DNA from: Algoriphagus locisalis
GTDB taxonomy: Bacteria; Bacteroidota; Bacteroidia; Cytophagales; Cyclobacteriaceae
DNA length: 64,000 bases
Reading direction: 5' to 3'
NCBI RefSeq assembly: GCF_900116615.1
Contig: NZ_FPBF01000008.1
Coordinates: 176,098-240,097, forward strand
Within the stretch, counting starts at the first letter, position 1. The number at the start of each line of letters is the position of its first letter. The notes under the pieces were generated by a model. It was not told the origin of the DNA and made no database searches. It saw only the letters and a program-made list of their open reading frames with translations. Both the position numbers and the translations under genes were made by a program. Below are positions 42,243-50,232 of this stretch, one piece after another.

Positions 42243-42678
42243 GTTGGGGAAAGTTTAGTGGTTATAATGATTGCTATGGCAACAATTCACAAGTTGTGCC
42301 ATAGCTGTTTTTATTTATCACTATGCCATTGAGCCAAGTCTTCTGCGTTTAGCTTTTTTTGAGAAAATCCCCCTTGCCCCCTTTAAAAAAGGGGGAATTA
42401 CCAAATCTGAACCACAAGTATTGATCCTTAAAATTTCAATGGAAAATTTGACATTGCTTTTTCAAGATATCCAAGCACCAATTCTCACATGAATTTACCG
42501 AGTAAAAAAATCTCACATTGAGACAGTAACTATTTCCCATTTTGAGAAAGTAGTGCTACTACAGCATCAATATCCTGCTAAAAATCCGCGAAAATCCGCG
42601 GTTCTTTTCTGCGGGAAAATGGCAGAGACATTAGAGAAAAAAGCAACCTAGGAGTAGTTAAAACTAAGATTGAGGCCA
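42243..42678. other. Intergenic region with a C5/G5 hairpin
   Basis: About 435 bp with no convincing gene. CCCCC (42379-42383 region) and GGGGG (about 42393-42397) form a hairpin around an AT-rich loop (CCCCTTTAAAAAAGGGG). GCG-containing direct repeats (ATCCGCG, twice) occur near 42580-42600. An open frame across part of the region is low-quality and was not accepted. Confidence 0.5.
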
Positions 42679-42699
42679 CTTCCGTCTCCGGTCTCCCAG
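42679..42699. repeat. Heptad-repeat element R4
   Basis: TTGAGGCCA precedes the units CTTCCGT, CTCCGGT and CTCCCAG (42679-42699), in CT-phase. It ends a few bases before the stop of the radical SAM gene. Confidence 0.65.
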
Positions 42700-42703
42700 C
42701 TTT

Positions 42704-44878
42704 TCAAAAAACCAGCAATCCCTGCTCCCTTAAAATCTCCCAAACTTCTGATTCCAGCATTTCCTCAAAGTCTCCGAAAGATTCCTCATAGCTTTCACGG
42801 ATTGGTTTGAGGGTATTCAGCTTTTGATTATAACCGACTATTTGGAGCATTTCCGCCACCCAGATCCCCAAATCGATTGGAAGCTCCATGGCGAAGTCTT
42901 CCTTTTTCCCTGAGAAAATCAACTCCGAAAGCTCATCCTCTTCGAAAATCTGAAGTTCAGGCTGTGCTCCTATCCAGAGAATTCTGTTTCTATCCTTATA
43001 TTCAGGAGCAGGCTCATTCCTGATTTCGTTGGCTATGTAATTTTTCGGAATACTTGTCTTCGGAACCTTTGTATCAAACCAATCCTGAAGCGGCACGTCG
43101 AAGCAGACCCCATGCATGTAATTGAAAAGTGATTTGCGCAGCCCCTCGCCAAAAAGCTCATGATCCGCACCCGTAGGATCCTCGTGCGGAAGGTCATTAT
43201 TGGCAAAAGTACCTGCAGTCGGCATGAGATTCACCGCTCCAAAAGCTTTGGGATCCAGCCCAACCGGACTGTGCGCTGTCATGGCAAATCTATGCCAGAA
43301 GCCTGATTGGATCACTCCAGCCTGGATCAATTGCCGAACCATCTCCAGAGAATCAATCGTTTCCTGAGCTGTCTGGGTAGGAAAACCATACATCAGATAG
43401 GCATGCACCATGATTCCCGCTTGGGTAAAATGATTGGTCACCTGAGCGACTTGGGAAACCGTGACGCCTTTCTTGATCATCTCCAACAAACGATCTGAAG
43501 CCACTTCCAAACCTCCGGAAACGGCGATACAGCCAGAAGCCCTAAAAAGCCGACAAAGATCAGCCGTGAAACTGCTTTCGAAGCGGATATTCGTCCACCA
43601 AACCACAGAAAGCTCCCTACGAAGAATCTCAATTGCCAGATCCCGCATCAATGCCGGAGGCGCAGCTTCATCTACAAAGTGAAACCCATTTTCACCCGTC
43701 TGAGCGATAATCTCTTCAATACGATCACATAAAATCGACGCCGTGATCGGCTCATACCTTCCGATGTAATCCAGCGACACATCGCAAAAAGTGCATTTTC
43801 CCCAGTAGCAGCCATGTGCCAAAGTCATCTTATTCCAGCGCCCATCCGACCAAAGTCTATGCATTGGATTTGCCACTTCGATAACGGATAAGTAATCACG
43901 GATCAGCAAATCACCGTAATCTGGCGTCCCTACTTCACGCTGAGGTACGTCTTTGGCAGGATTACTATTGCAATACGTCACTTGACCATCGATTCTGGTA
44001 AAAGTTCGCTTCAACTCAGAAACCGGAATCTTCCCGTCCAGATGCTCGAGCAAAAGCCTGATTGGCGCTTCTCCGTCATCCAACACGATAAAATCCATGT
44101 AGTCAAAAACCCGAGGTTCTTTGAGTGAACGTAATTCCGTATTCGGATAACCTCCACCCATCCAAAGCACTAGTTCAGGATGATGCGCTTTAAGGTATTG
44201 CCCGCACTTGAAAGCACCATATAGATTTCCGGGAAAAGGCACAGAAAAGGCAACAGAAGTAGGTTGGTACTGCTGGATTTTTTGCTCAAGCAAGTCACAG
44301 AGCATTTCATCGATCAAACCAGAAGGTTGATTCAATGCTTCCTGCATCTCATCAAAGGAATTGGCTGACATGCCCAAACGCTCAGCGTATCGGCTGAAAC
44401 CAAAATGCGAATCAATCTGCTCTGAGATCAGATCTCCGATATCCTCCAGGTAAAGTGTGGCAAAATACCGGGCCTTGTCACGGATCCCCAGCGTCCCAAA
44501 AGCCCATTCCAGATCATCCAACTGCTCAAAGCGACTTGCCTCTGGTAGGTAATCTCCTTCGGCAATTCTATAAGCTAGTGTAGGATTTCTATCCTGAAGA
44601 AAAGCAATCACCGGATCTATCGTCTGCAGGTAATTGGCTTTCAATCGTACAATCCGGGCAGCATTATCCGACAAGTCCGCTTCCTGGGCTTCTATTTCCT
44701 GAAATATTCTCGTCAAGCCAGACTTTGAAAAAAGCTGTAAGATCACCTCTATTCCCAAATCCACTTGATTGGAAGCCACACCGATTTGGTTGAGGTATCC
44801 TTTCAGATAAGCCGTGGCAGGATAAGGCGTATTCAGCTGGGTAAAAGGCGGAGTAATAAAGAGAACTTTCGAGGCCAA
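42704..44878 (-). CDS. B12-binding radical SAM protein
   Basis: A 724-residue protein. The N-terminal cobalamin-binding Rossmann-like part (about 1-320) starts VLFITPPFTQLNTPYPATAYLKGYL and includes SVAFSVPFPGNLYGAFKCGQYLKAH and LWMGGGYPN. The radical SAM domain has the 4Fe-4S-binding motif CYWGKCTFC (about 354-362) and the strands FHFVDEAAPPAL, IRFESSF, GGLEVASDRLLEMIKKGV and VHAYLMYGFPTQTAQET. The C-terminal 150 residues have no recognised domain. The reaction is unknown; members of this class do radical methylation, cyclisation and related steps. Its promoter region carries a G-rich 7-bp repeat (44923-44999), and no partner gene is near. Confidence 0.85.
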   Translation of the reverse strand: MASKVLFITPPFTQLNTPYPATAYLKGYLNQIGVASNQVDLGIEVILQLFSKSGLTRIFQEIEAQEADLSDNAARIVRLKANYLQTIDPVIAFLQDRNPTLAYRIAEGDYLPEASRFEQLDDLEWAFGTLGIRDKARYFATLYLEDIGDLISEQIDSHFGFSRYAERLGMSANSFDEMQEALNQPSGLIDEMLCDLLEQKIQQYQPTSVAFSVPFPGNLYGAFKCGQYLKAHHPELVLWMGGGYPNTELRSLKEPRVFDYMDFIVLDDGEAPIRLLLEHLDGKIPVSELKRTFTRIDGQVTYCNSNPAKDVPQREVGTPDYGDLLIRDYLSVIEVANPMHRLWSDGRWNKMTLAHGCYWGKCTFCDVSLDYIGRYEPITASILCDRIEEIIAQTGENGFHFVDEAAPPALMRDLAIEILRRELSVVWWTNIRFESSFTADLCRLFRASGCIAVSGGLEVASDRLLEMIKKGVTVSQVAQVTNHFTQAGIMVHAYLMYGFPTQTAQETIDSLEMVRQLIQAGVIQSGFWHRFAMTAHSPVGLDPKAFGAVNLMPTAGTFANNDLPHEDPTGADHELFGEGLRKSLFNYMHGVCFDVPLQDWFDTKVPKTSIPKNYIANEIRNEPAPEYKDRNRILWIGAQPELQIFEEDELSELIFSGKKEDFAMELPIDLGIWVAEMLQIVGYNQKLNTLKPIRESYEESFGDFEEMLESEVWEILREQGLLVF

Positions 44879-44922
44879 GAGTGTAGTCGATGATTTGTCG
44901 GTGCAAGTTCGGAAGAATAAAA

Positions 44923-44999
44923 GGAAGTTGGAAGGGGGAAGTTGGGAAGTGGGAGGTGGGAAGTGGGAGGTTGGAGGTGGGAGGTTGGAGGTGGCAAGG
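44923..44999. repeat. G-rich tandem 7-bp repeat (left arm of R5)
   Basis: Eleven consecutive 7-bp units (first GGAAGTT at 44923, last GGCAAGG at 44993-44999) with the modal forms GGGAGGT and GGGAAGT. The strand is purine-rich with many GG/GGG runs, so a quadruplex or triplex structure is possible. It begins 45 bp upstream of the radical SAM start codon. In the AG-phase its units resemble the left arms of elements R1 and R6 (AGTTGGA compared with TGTTGGA). Confidence 0.75.
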
Positions 45000-45187
45000 T
45001 TGTAAAGTTTCTCCTCTGTCTAATATCTTGATTCTAATGCATAGCATCTAAACATCGCCCAAAATTTACACGAGCGTGTACTATTGCTTATTTCATTTCC
45101 TTAAATTACAAAACAAGTCTTTCTGCCTGACTAGTTGCAAAAAGACAAAAGCAACTTAGGATTTGTTAGAATAAAGCATTGAGGCTA

Positions 45188-45222
45188 CTTCCGTCACCTG
45201 TCTTCGGTCATCGGTCTCTTTA
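45188..45222. repeat. Heptad-repeat element R5 (right arm)
   Basis: TTGAGGCTA then the units CTTCCGT, CACCTGT, CTTCGGT, CATCGGT, CTCTTTA in CA/CT-phase. It is 188 bp downstream of the G-rich array at 44923-44999, which may be the opposite arm of the same element. Confidence 0.65.
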
Positions 45223-45240
45223 AACAATGAAAATTATGCT

Positions 45241-45263
45241 GCTGACATCATTTAGGATAACCA
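45241..45263 (+). repeat. Dispersed 23-bp motif, copy 2
   Basis: GCTGACATCATTTAGGATAA followed by CCA, 30 bp before the dienelactone hydrolase start. It matches copy 1 at 33315-33338 in most positions. Confidence 0.55.
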
Positions 45264-45293
45264 AAGAATACAACAACCCATAACACCAATACC

Positions 45294-46184
45294 ATGAAGG
45301 AATTAAAGAAAGAAGACATAGACCAAGGCGTTTTCGACCTGTACGATGCCTATGCGCACAATAAACTGGAGCGCAGACAATTTATCGAAAAGCTCTCTGT
45401 CTATGCTGTCGGAGGCGTAACGGTCGCCGCGCTTATGAGTGCGATGATGCCAAATTACCTAGATACACGCACAATTAAATCCGATGACCCCCGCCTGGCC
45501 TCGGATTACATCACGTACGATTCTCCGAAAGGCGGAGGCAAAATCAAAGGTTTGCTTTCAACTCCAACAGGAACTTCAGGAAAAGTACCTGGAGTCGTAG
45601 TCGTTCACGAGAACAGAGGCCTGAATCCTTACATCGAGGATGTGGGAAGAAGAACTGCCGTAGCTGGATTTATCTCTTTGGCACCAGATGCCCTAACGCC
45701 ATTAGGTGGATATCCGGGAAATGACGACGAAGGTCGTGCCATGCAAAGCCAGCGGGATAGAAATGAAATGCTGGAGGACTTTATTGCGGCCTATGAATAC
45801 CTGAAAAACCACCCTGATTGCACCGGAGAAGTGGGCGTGGTAGGTTTCTGTTTCGGAGGATGGATTTCCAATATGATGGCGGTACGTCTCCCAGAACTCG
45901 GTGCTGCAGTTCCTTACTATGGCGGTCAGCCTTCCGCAGAAGAAGCAGCCCTGATCAAAGCGCCACTGATGCTACAATACGCAGGCTTGGATGAGCGGGT
46001 CAATGCCGGCTGGCCAGCCTATGAAGAAGTGCTAAAAGAAAATGGAATAGAATACCAGGCATTTATCTATCCGGATACCAATCACGGTTTCCACAACAAT
46101 ACCACTCCTAGATATAATGAGGCTGCGGCAACGCTTTCTTGGGAAAGGACGATTGGTTTTTTTAAGGAGAAGTTGCAGGGGTGA
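45294..46184 (+). CDS. Dienelactone hydrolase-family protein with Tat-like leader
   Basis: A 296-residue alpha/beta hydrolase. Residues 25-60 form a leader with ERRQFIEKLSVYAVGGVTVAALMSAM, twin-arginine-like and hydrophobic, so the protein is probably exported or anchored. The catalytic triad is Cys in GVVGFCFGGW (about 184), Asp in YAGLDERVNAG (about 227) and His in NHGFHNN (about 263). The nucleophilic cysteine marks the dienelactone hydrolase family rather than serine esterases. The natural substrate is unknown. It has its own unit, preceded by element R5 and the 23-bp motif. Confidence 0.9.
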   Translation: MKELKKEDIDQGVFDLYDAYAHNKLERRQFIEKLSVYAVGGVTVAALMSAMMPNYLDTRTIKSDDPRLASDYITYDSPKGGGKIKGLLSTPTGTSGKVPGVVVVHENRGLNPYIEDVGRRTAVAGFISLAPDALTPLGGYPGNDDEGRAMQSQRDRNEMLEDFIAAYEYLKNHPDCTGEVGVVGFCFGGWISNMMAVRLPELGAAVPYYGGQPSAEEAALIKAPLMLQYAGLDERVNAGWPAYEEVLKENGIEYQAFIYPDTNHGFHNNTTPRYNEAAATLSWERTIGFFKEKLQG

Positions 46185-46284
46185 GTAGCTATTTCCTCTA
46201 ATTAATGTAAGATTTTAGTCTGCATAGGATGACCTTTCATATATATTCGGAAGTATCTAGAAACAAATCAAAAAACCTATCAAA

Positions 46285-46452
46285 ATGAATAAAGTAAGAA
46301 TAATTGGATTGGTAATGATAGTTATAGGAATACTGGTCATTCTTGCACCAAGAAATGACCTCACCGGCTTTATTACCGGAGCGCTTTTTGGGGGCGGCAT
46401 TGTGTTGCTGGCTACCGGAAAAACCAGATGGAGCAAGGATTATAGAAATTGA
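46285..46452 (+). CDS. 55-residue membrane protein
   Basis: ATG 46285, TGA 46450-46452. Two hydrophobic segments (about 5-20, IIGLVMIVIGILVILA, and about 26-43, FITGALFGGGIVLLAT) are separated by a short loop (PRNDLTG), with a basic end. It resembles small Bacteroidota membrane proteins without a name. It follows the dienelactone hydrolase gene by 100 bp. The reading frame and composition support a real gene; no function can be given. Confidence 0.55.
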   Translation: MNKVRIIGLVMIVIGILVILAPRNDLTGFITGALFGGGIVLLATGKTRWSKDYRN

Positions 46453-46472
46453 CGATAGACAAAACATTGTCT

Positions 46473-46883
46473 CACCGTGGTCTGTGACCTCTAGAATTTT
46501 AATTCTTATCCAGTGCAACCCCTTCAGGGTAGGCATTTATCACGAGTAAGTCTCCTATCCACGGCTTTCACCCGCGGTTACTGAAAAGTTGGACCAACCC
46601 GAAATCGCTTCGCTCATCGGGACTGTCGCTTCGTGGTCATATTTTGGAAATATAGGCCTTTGCACAACTTATGATCCTGAAAGGATCGAATTTCTCAATA
46701 GCCATGGGTAAGGCCGAGCGTAAGATTTATCCCTTTGGATAAATCTAGCGGGAAGGAAAGAGAGCCATGGATGAATGAATAGCAAATGATTTCAGACGAC
46801 CCTGTCTGCAACAGGCAGGCCCGAAGGGTGTCGAACTATCGAGTACCCTTCACCATCAGGTCTGTGGGACGCAGACCACGGTG
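46473..46883. other. Noncoding region bounded by 12-bp inverted repeats, RAYT-type relics
   Basis: CACCGTGGTCTG (46473-46484) and CAGACCACGGTG (46872-46883) are perfect inverted repeats around a 411-bp region with no gene. It contains several small palindromes of REP type, such as the CCTTCAGGG and CCTGAAAGG patches, and the pair CCTGTCTG / CAGGCAGG near 46802. It is probably a decayed RAYT/REP cluster. No transposase was found. Confidence 0.5.
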
Positions 46884-46972
46884 GCGCATGGTACCATTCC
46901 TTAATTTTCCTTTTCAAAACCCAACCTCGGCGTACTAATTGCTACCTTAAGGGCAACAACTTTTATTTTTAC

Positions 46973-47755
46973 ATGGAAAACAACAAATTCAATATCGCCG
47001 TACTAATCGACGGGGACAATGCACAAGCAAAATTAATTAAGGAAATTCTCGAAGAGGTTTCCAAATACGGCAAGGCCACCATCCGTAGAATCTACGGAGA
47101 CTGGACCACGCCACATATGAACAGCTGGAAGGAGATGATCAACCTGCATTCTTTCAGCCCCATCCAGAAATTCTCCTACACCACCGGCAAGAACTCCACA
47201 GATAGCTCCATGATCATCGATGCGATGGACATCCTTCACAGCGGTTCTGTGGATGGTTTTTGCATCGTTTCCTCGGATTCTGACTACACAGGTTTGGCAA
47301 AAAGAATCCGTGAAGAAGGTATGTTTGTGATGGGAATCGGGCGCAGGATTACCCCAAAAGCTTTTGTGCAGTCCTGTGAGATTTTCACCTATGCGGAAAA
47401 CCTTTTGCCGGCAGAAAAACCAAAAGCAACGGCTAAGAAAGCGGATAAATCCCAAGTCAGCACCACCCGCAAAAATGTGGTGGTAAATGAGGAAGTCAAG
47501 AAAGAGCAGCCTGAAAAAGAAACTGCAGAGCTCGATCTGAGCATTATTGACAAGGCTTTTGAGATCTCATCAGATGAGGAAGAGGAAATCCACATTGCCA
47601 AGATCGGGGCATCACTGAGAAAGATAGACCCCAGTTTTGACCCGAGATCCTATGGCTTCCGCAACCTAACGGAGCTATTTAAGAATCTGGATAAATACGT
47701 ATTGGTGAAAAACCTGGTGAATGGATTGAATTATCCGCTGGTGAAGTTGAAGTAG
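46973..47755 (+). CDS. NYN-domain protein with C-terminal LOTUS/OST-HTH
   Basis: A 260-residue protein. The N-terminal NYN (PIN-like, LabA/DUF88) nuclease domain has the acidic residues at IAVLIDGDNAQAK, TDSSMIIDAMDIL and SSDSDYTGLAKRIRE, which form the metal site. A charged, low-complexity linker (about 145-190) is followed by a LOTUS/OST-HTH domain: IHIAKIGASLRKIDPSFDPRSYGFRNLTELFKNL. LOTUS domains bind RNA or partner proteins. The pair is common in bacteria and suggests RNA cleavage or regulation; the target is unknown. It is a single gene, followed by element R6. Confidence 0.9.
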   Translation: MENNKFNIAVLIDGDNAQAKLIKEILEEVSKYGKATIRRIYGDWTTPHMNSWKEMINLHSFSPIQKFSYTTGKNSTDSSMIIDAMDILHSGSVDGFCIVSSDSDYTGLAKRIREEGMFVMGIGRRITPKAFVQSCEIFTYAENLLPAEKPKATAKKADKSQVSTTRKNVVVNEEVKKEQPEKETAELDLSIIDKAFEISSDEEEEIHIAKIGASLRKIDPSFDPRSYGFRNLTELFKNLDKYVLVKNLVNGLNYPLVKLK

Positions 47756-47760
47756 GTAAA

Positions 47761-47941
47761 TGTTGGATGACGGGTGTCGGGTGACCGGTGTAGCCTCAAT
47801 TTAAGTTTTAAGCATTTTCTATATTCTTATAGCTTTTTCAGACCCAAAGTACCTAAGCTGATTACATCGTGCATAGGGCATCAATCACCCTACATTACGC
47901 ACCTAACATCCGGCATCGGACACCAAACATCCTACATTACT
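47761..47941. repeat. Heptad-repeat element R6
   Basis: Left arm: five 7-bp units starting TG (47761-47795, e.g. TGACGGG, TGTCGGG). Right arm: nine units starting CA (47879-47941, e.g. CATCCGG, CATCGGA). About 83 bp of AT-rich spacer lies between. The right arm ends inside the stop codon of the first DUF4221 gene. It is the clearest of the six elements. Confidence 0.8.
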
Positions 47942-49097
47942 CCACTTCTTCCAACTTAAACACCTCAAAGCTCATCAGATCTTCTTCGTTTTTAGGATTG
48001 TCAGGATGGTTGATTGAAATATTCAAACCTTCCTTACTCACAAAGGAATTGCCTGGATAGTAAGTATTCTCAGGCATCAGTGCTTCTCCAAGCACATTCA
48101 AGTCTTTATCCAAAATCATTACTGCAAACTTCCGGGGGAACCGTCTTAGCTGATTGAGATCTTCGTCACTTTCGACTTCTACTTTGGGAAATACAAAGCG
48201 GTAAAAAACTCCTCGGAACTTGTCGTATAATAGGCGCTCGTAGCGGTCTGAGGCATAGAGAAACCTTTGGGTTGCTGATCTGTCTGTTACATCGGTAAGG
48301 GTTTCAAATCCAGCGGTCAGGTATTGGCTTTTAGCTAGGACTGTATCTGCTGGATTTCCTTGCAAATCTGAGACATAGAGCTTATGATCTGAAATAAAGG
48401 AATAAACTAGTTTGTCGCCCGCTCTAGCCATGCTAAAATCCAATTGCTTTACTCCTTCTGAAAGATAATCCGCCGGATAACCTATTTTTGAAAGGGTAGT
48501 TTCACCTGTTTTAAGGTTGATAGAATAAGTAAGTTTCTTATCTGCAAGATCTTCAGTAGTCACCTTGGAGACCTCAACTTCCGGCCTTGTCTTCACAAGC
48601 AATTGATTGTCTATCCAAACTGGATCAGCAGTAAAGTATGCATTGTGTACAAATGGCACACTATGACCAGCAGGCGCATCGTATTTGATGGAAGCTTTAA
48701 TTGCCCCACTCGTATCTGTCAACTGAATGTTGGCTAAGGGGAAGCCAAATAGAAAAATACTATCCATATTCTGAACGTAGATTCCCGAAAGATTGGGTAC
48801 ACCTTCAGGACCTTCTACATTAAATATCATTTTTTTCTCCAGCGTTTTTGAATCAAGATTATACAGCTGAATCTCATTATTCATCATATTCAGTTTGAAT
48901 AACCAGCTGCCATTTTCATCCTGAAAAGGGACGAGACCATCGCTTACATTCGATGTTTGACTATCTATTTGCATTGAAACGAGCTGTCCGTCAGACACCA
49001 ATTTCTGGGGTGTAGTGATAGTGTCTGGCTCTGATCCGCAGCTTTGCAAAGCGAGTAAAACAATAGCTAGGCTGAAAATACGGTAGTAAATATTCAT
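47937..49097 (-). CDS. DUF4221-family lipoprotein 1
   Basis: A 386-residue lipoprotein with a lipobox ending LQSCGSE (Cys at about 21). The mature part is beta-rich and aligns in pattern with the two neighbouring genes: YVQNMDSIFLFGFPLANIQLTD, KLTYSINLKTGE, a conserved LLYDKFRGVFYRFVFPKVE, and the C-terminal ending MILDKDLNVLGEALMPENTYYPGNSFVSKEGLNISINHPD. DUF4221 is a Bacteroidota family of unknown function, perhaps a beta-propeller. It is the most divergent of the three paralogs here. Confidence 0.75.
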   Translation of the reverse strand: MNIYYRIFSLAIVLLALQSCGSEPDTITTPQKLVSDGQLVSMQIDSQTSNVSDGLVPFQDENGSWLFKLNMMNNEIQLYNLDSKTLEKKMIFNVEGPEGVPNLSGIYVQNMDSIFLFGFPLANIQLTDTSGAIKASIKYDAPAGHSVPFVHNAYFTADPVWIDNQLLVKTRPEVEVSKVTTEDLADKKLTYSINLKTGETTLSKIGYPADYLSEGVKQLDFSMARAGDKLVYSFISDHKLYVSDLQGNPADTVLAKSQYLTAGFETLTDVTDRSATQRFLYASDRYERLLYDKFRGVFYRFVFPKVEVESDEDLNQLRRFPRKFAVMILDKDLNVLGEALMPENTYYPGNSFVSKEGLNISINHPDNPKNEEDLMSFEVFKLEEVE

Positions 49098-49101
49098 GTG
49101 C

Positions 49102-50232
49102 TTAATTTAAAAGTTTCAGTTTGTAATAGATCACAAAATCTTCTTCCACTCCAAAATGATCTTGGTCTTTCATTGCAAGAATTTCTCCATTCTCATTAAT
49201 CACTCGACTAAATACCAAGCCCTCAGGCACTGGAATATCATTCTTCAACAAGTCATTATTCTCACCAAACACAGCTGCATAACTCTCATTTTCTAACTCA
49301 ACAGTCTGATCAGTCTGATGAAGTAGAATTGTCTCCGGGGAGATACCTTTCGAATAAATAACAACAGTCTTGTTATTATATCTATACAGATGCTGGATTC
49401 TACCCGGTCTTTGATCACTTAAAGAAAAATTCTCCGCGGCTGAAAATGGAACTCCTACTGGTAGTATTGCATCATTCACCTCTAAATCAACAGTCTTTTC
49501 CAATACTATATCTGCTCCTTGCTCTTTATAAACAAAATATTTTAGCTCGTTCATAAAATATAAAAACCAGAGATCACCCTGCTTGGATACAGTTGGAAAT
49601 GGGATGAAATAATAGTTACCATCTGCATAAATAGAGGTTTTAGGGGACTTCATAGTTTGGGAAATACTCCCAGACAAGCTATCATAAAGCTCCACAATGG
49701 GTAATTCATACATGTATTTTACTAGTCCTCCCATTGACCCTCCTTTTAAACTATCGGATCTCTCTGGCCTGAGGTAAGCTATCTTGCTATTAACTTCATA
49801 AAATGCTGGATGAATTCTATTATTTACAAATATGTATGCGTAGGGAAGAGGTAGATTCGATTCAATAATCCCATTTCGGTTGAGAAAATGAAATCCATTT
49901 CTTGAATCTAAAATCTGTATTTCACCATTTCTAAAGGAAAGCGAAAAAATGCCATGAATTGAATTTGGCCCTTCTATTGGAATCACGAAACTAGAAGTCA
50001 CTTGGCCATTTTGATCAAATATCACTAGCTCTTGATCAACCCCAGTTAGACCAATATATTCCTTGGAAATAGAATCATAATCCTGAATCCATAACTCACC
50101 CAGGTGATCTATCCTCATCGAATCGACGATTTCAAGATGCAAGTCAGCCGATGTTCTTGAGCTAACCTCATTTTTCTGACTGCATGAAAAACATGAAATC
50201 AGTACAAAAAGGAGAATCAATAATCTATTCAT
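49102..50232 (-). CDS. DUF4221-family lipoprotein 2
   Basis: A 376-residue lipoprotein (lipobox LISCFSCSQK, Cys at about 17). Shared blocks with the next gene upstream include LEIVDSMRIDHLGELWIQDYD, PLPYAYIFVNN, PAFYEVNSKIAYLRPERSD, ELKYFVYKEQGADIVLEKTVDLEVNDAILPVGVPF and RIQHLYRYNNKTVVIYSKGIS; the C-terminus is DIPVPEGLVFSRVINENGEILAMK. The family is Bacteroidota-specific and of unknown function. Its start lies 8 bp inside the upstream gene's end, so the pair is translated from one mRNA. Confidence 0.75.
   Translation of the reverse strand: MNRLLILLFVLISCFSCSQKNEVSSRTSADLHLEIVDSMRIDHLGELWIQDYDSISKEYIGLTGVDQELVIFDQNGQVTSSFVIPIEGPNSIHGIFSLSFRNGEIQILDSRNGFHFLNRNGIIESNLPLPYAYIFVNNRIHPAFYEVNSKIAYLRPERSDSLKGGSMGGLVKYMYELPIVELYDSLSGSISQTMKSPKTSIYADGNYYFIPFPTVSKQGDLWFLYFMNELKYFVYKEQGADIVLEKTVDLEVNDAILPVGVPFSAAENFSLSDQRPGRIQHLYRYNNKTVVIYSKGISPETILLHQTDQTVELENESYAAVFGENNDLLKNDIPVPEGLVFSRVINENGEILAMKDQDHFGVEEDFVIYYKLKLLN

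Noticed and set aside
42271..42492. 73-codon frame after the phospholipase gene
   Set aside because: The frame crosses the C5/G5 hairpin (CCCCTTTAAAAAAGGGG) and translates to a low-complexity stretch. It does not resemble a protein.
44664..45047. Long frame reading through the G-rich array (minus strand, upstream of the radical SAM gene)
   Set aside because: It mixes the repeat with the start of the real gene in another frame. The peptide is PPTSNLP-type low complexity.
47774..47959. Repetitive open frame after the NYN gene (HQ-x-PYIT-type repeats)
   Set aside because: The repeats in the translation come from the CA-phase 7-bp array of element R6. The three-base and seven-base phases do not agree, so it is a shadow of the DNA repeat.
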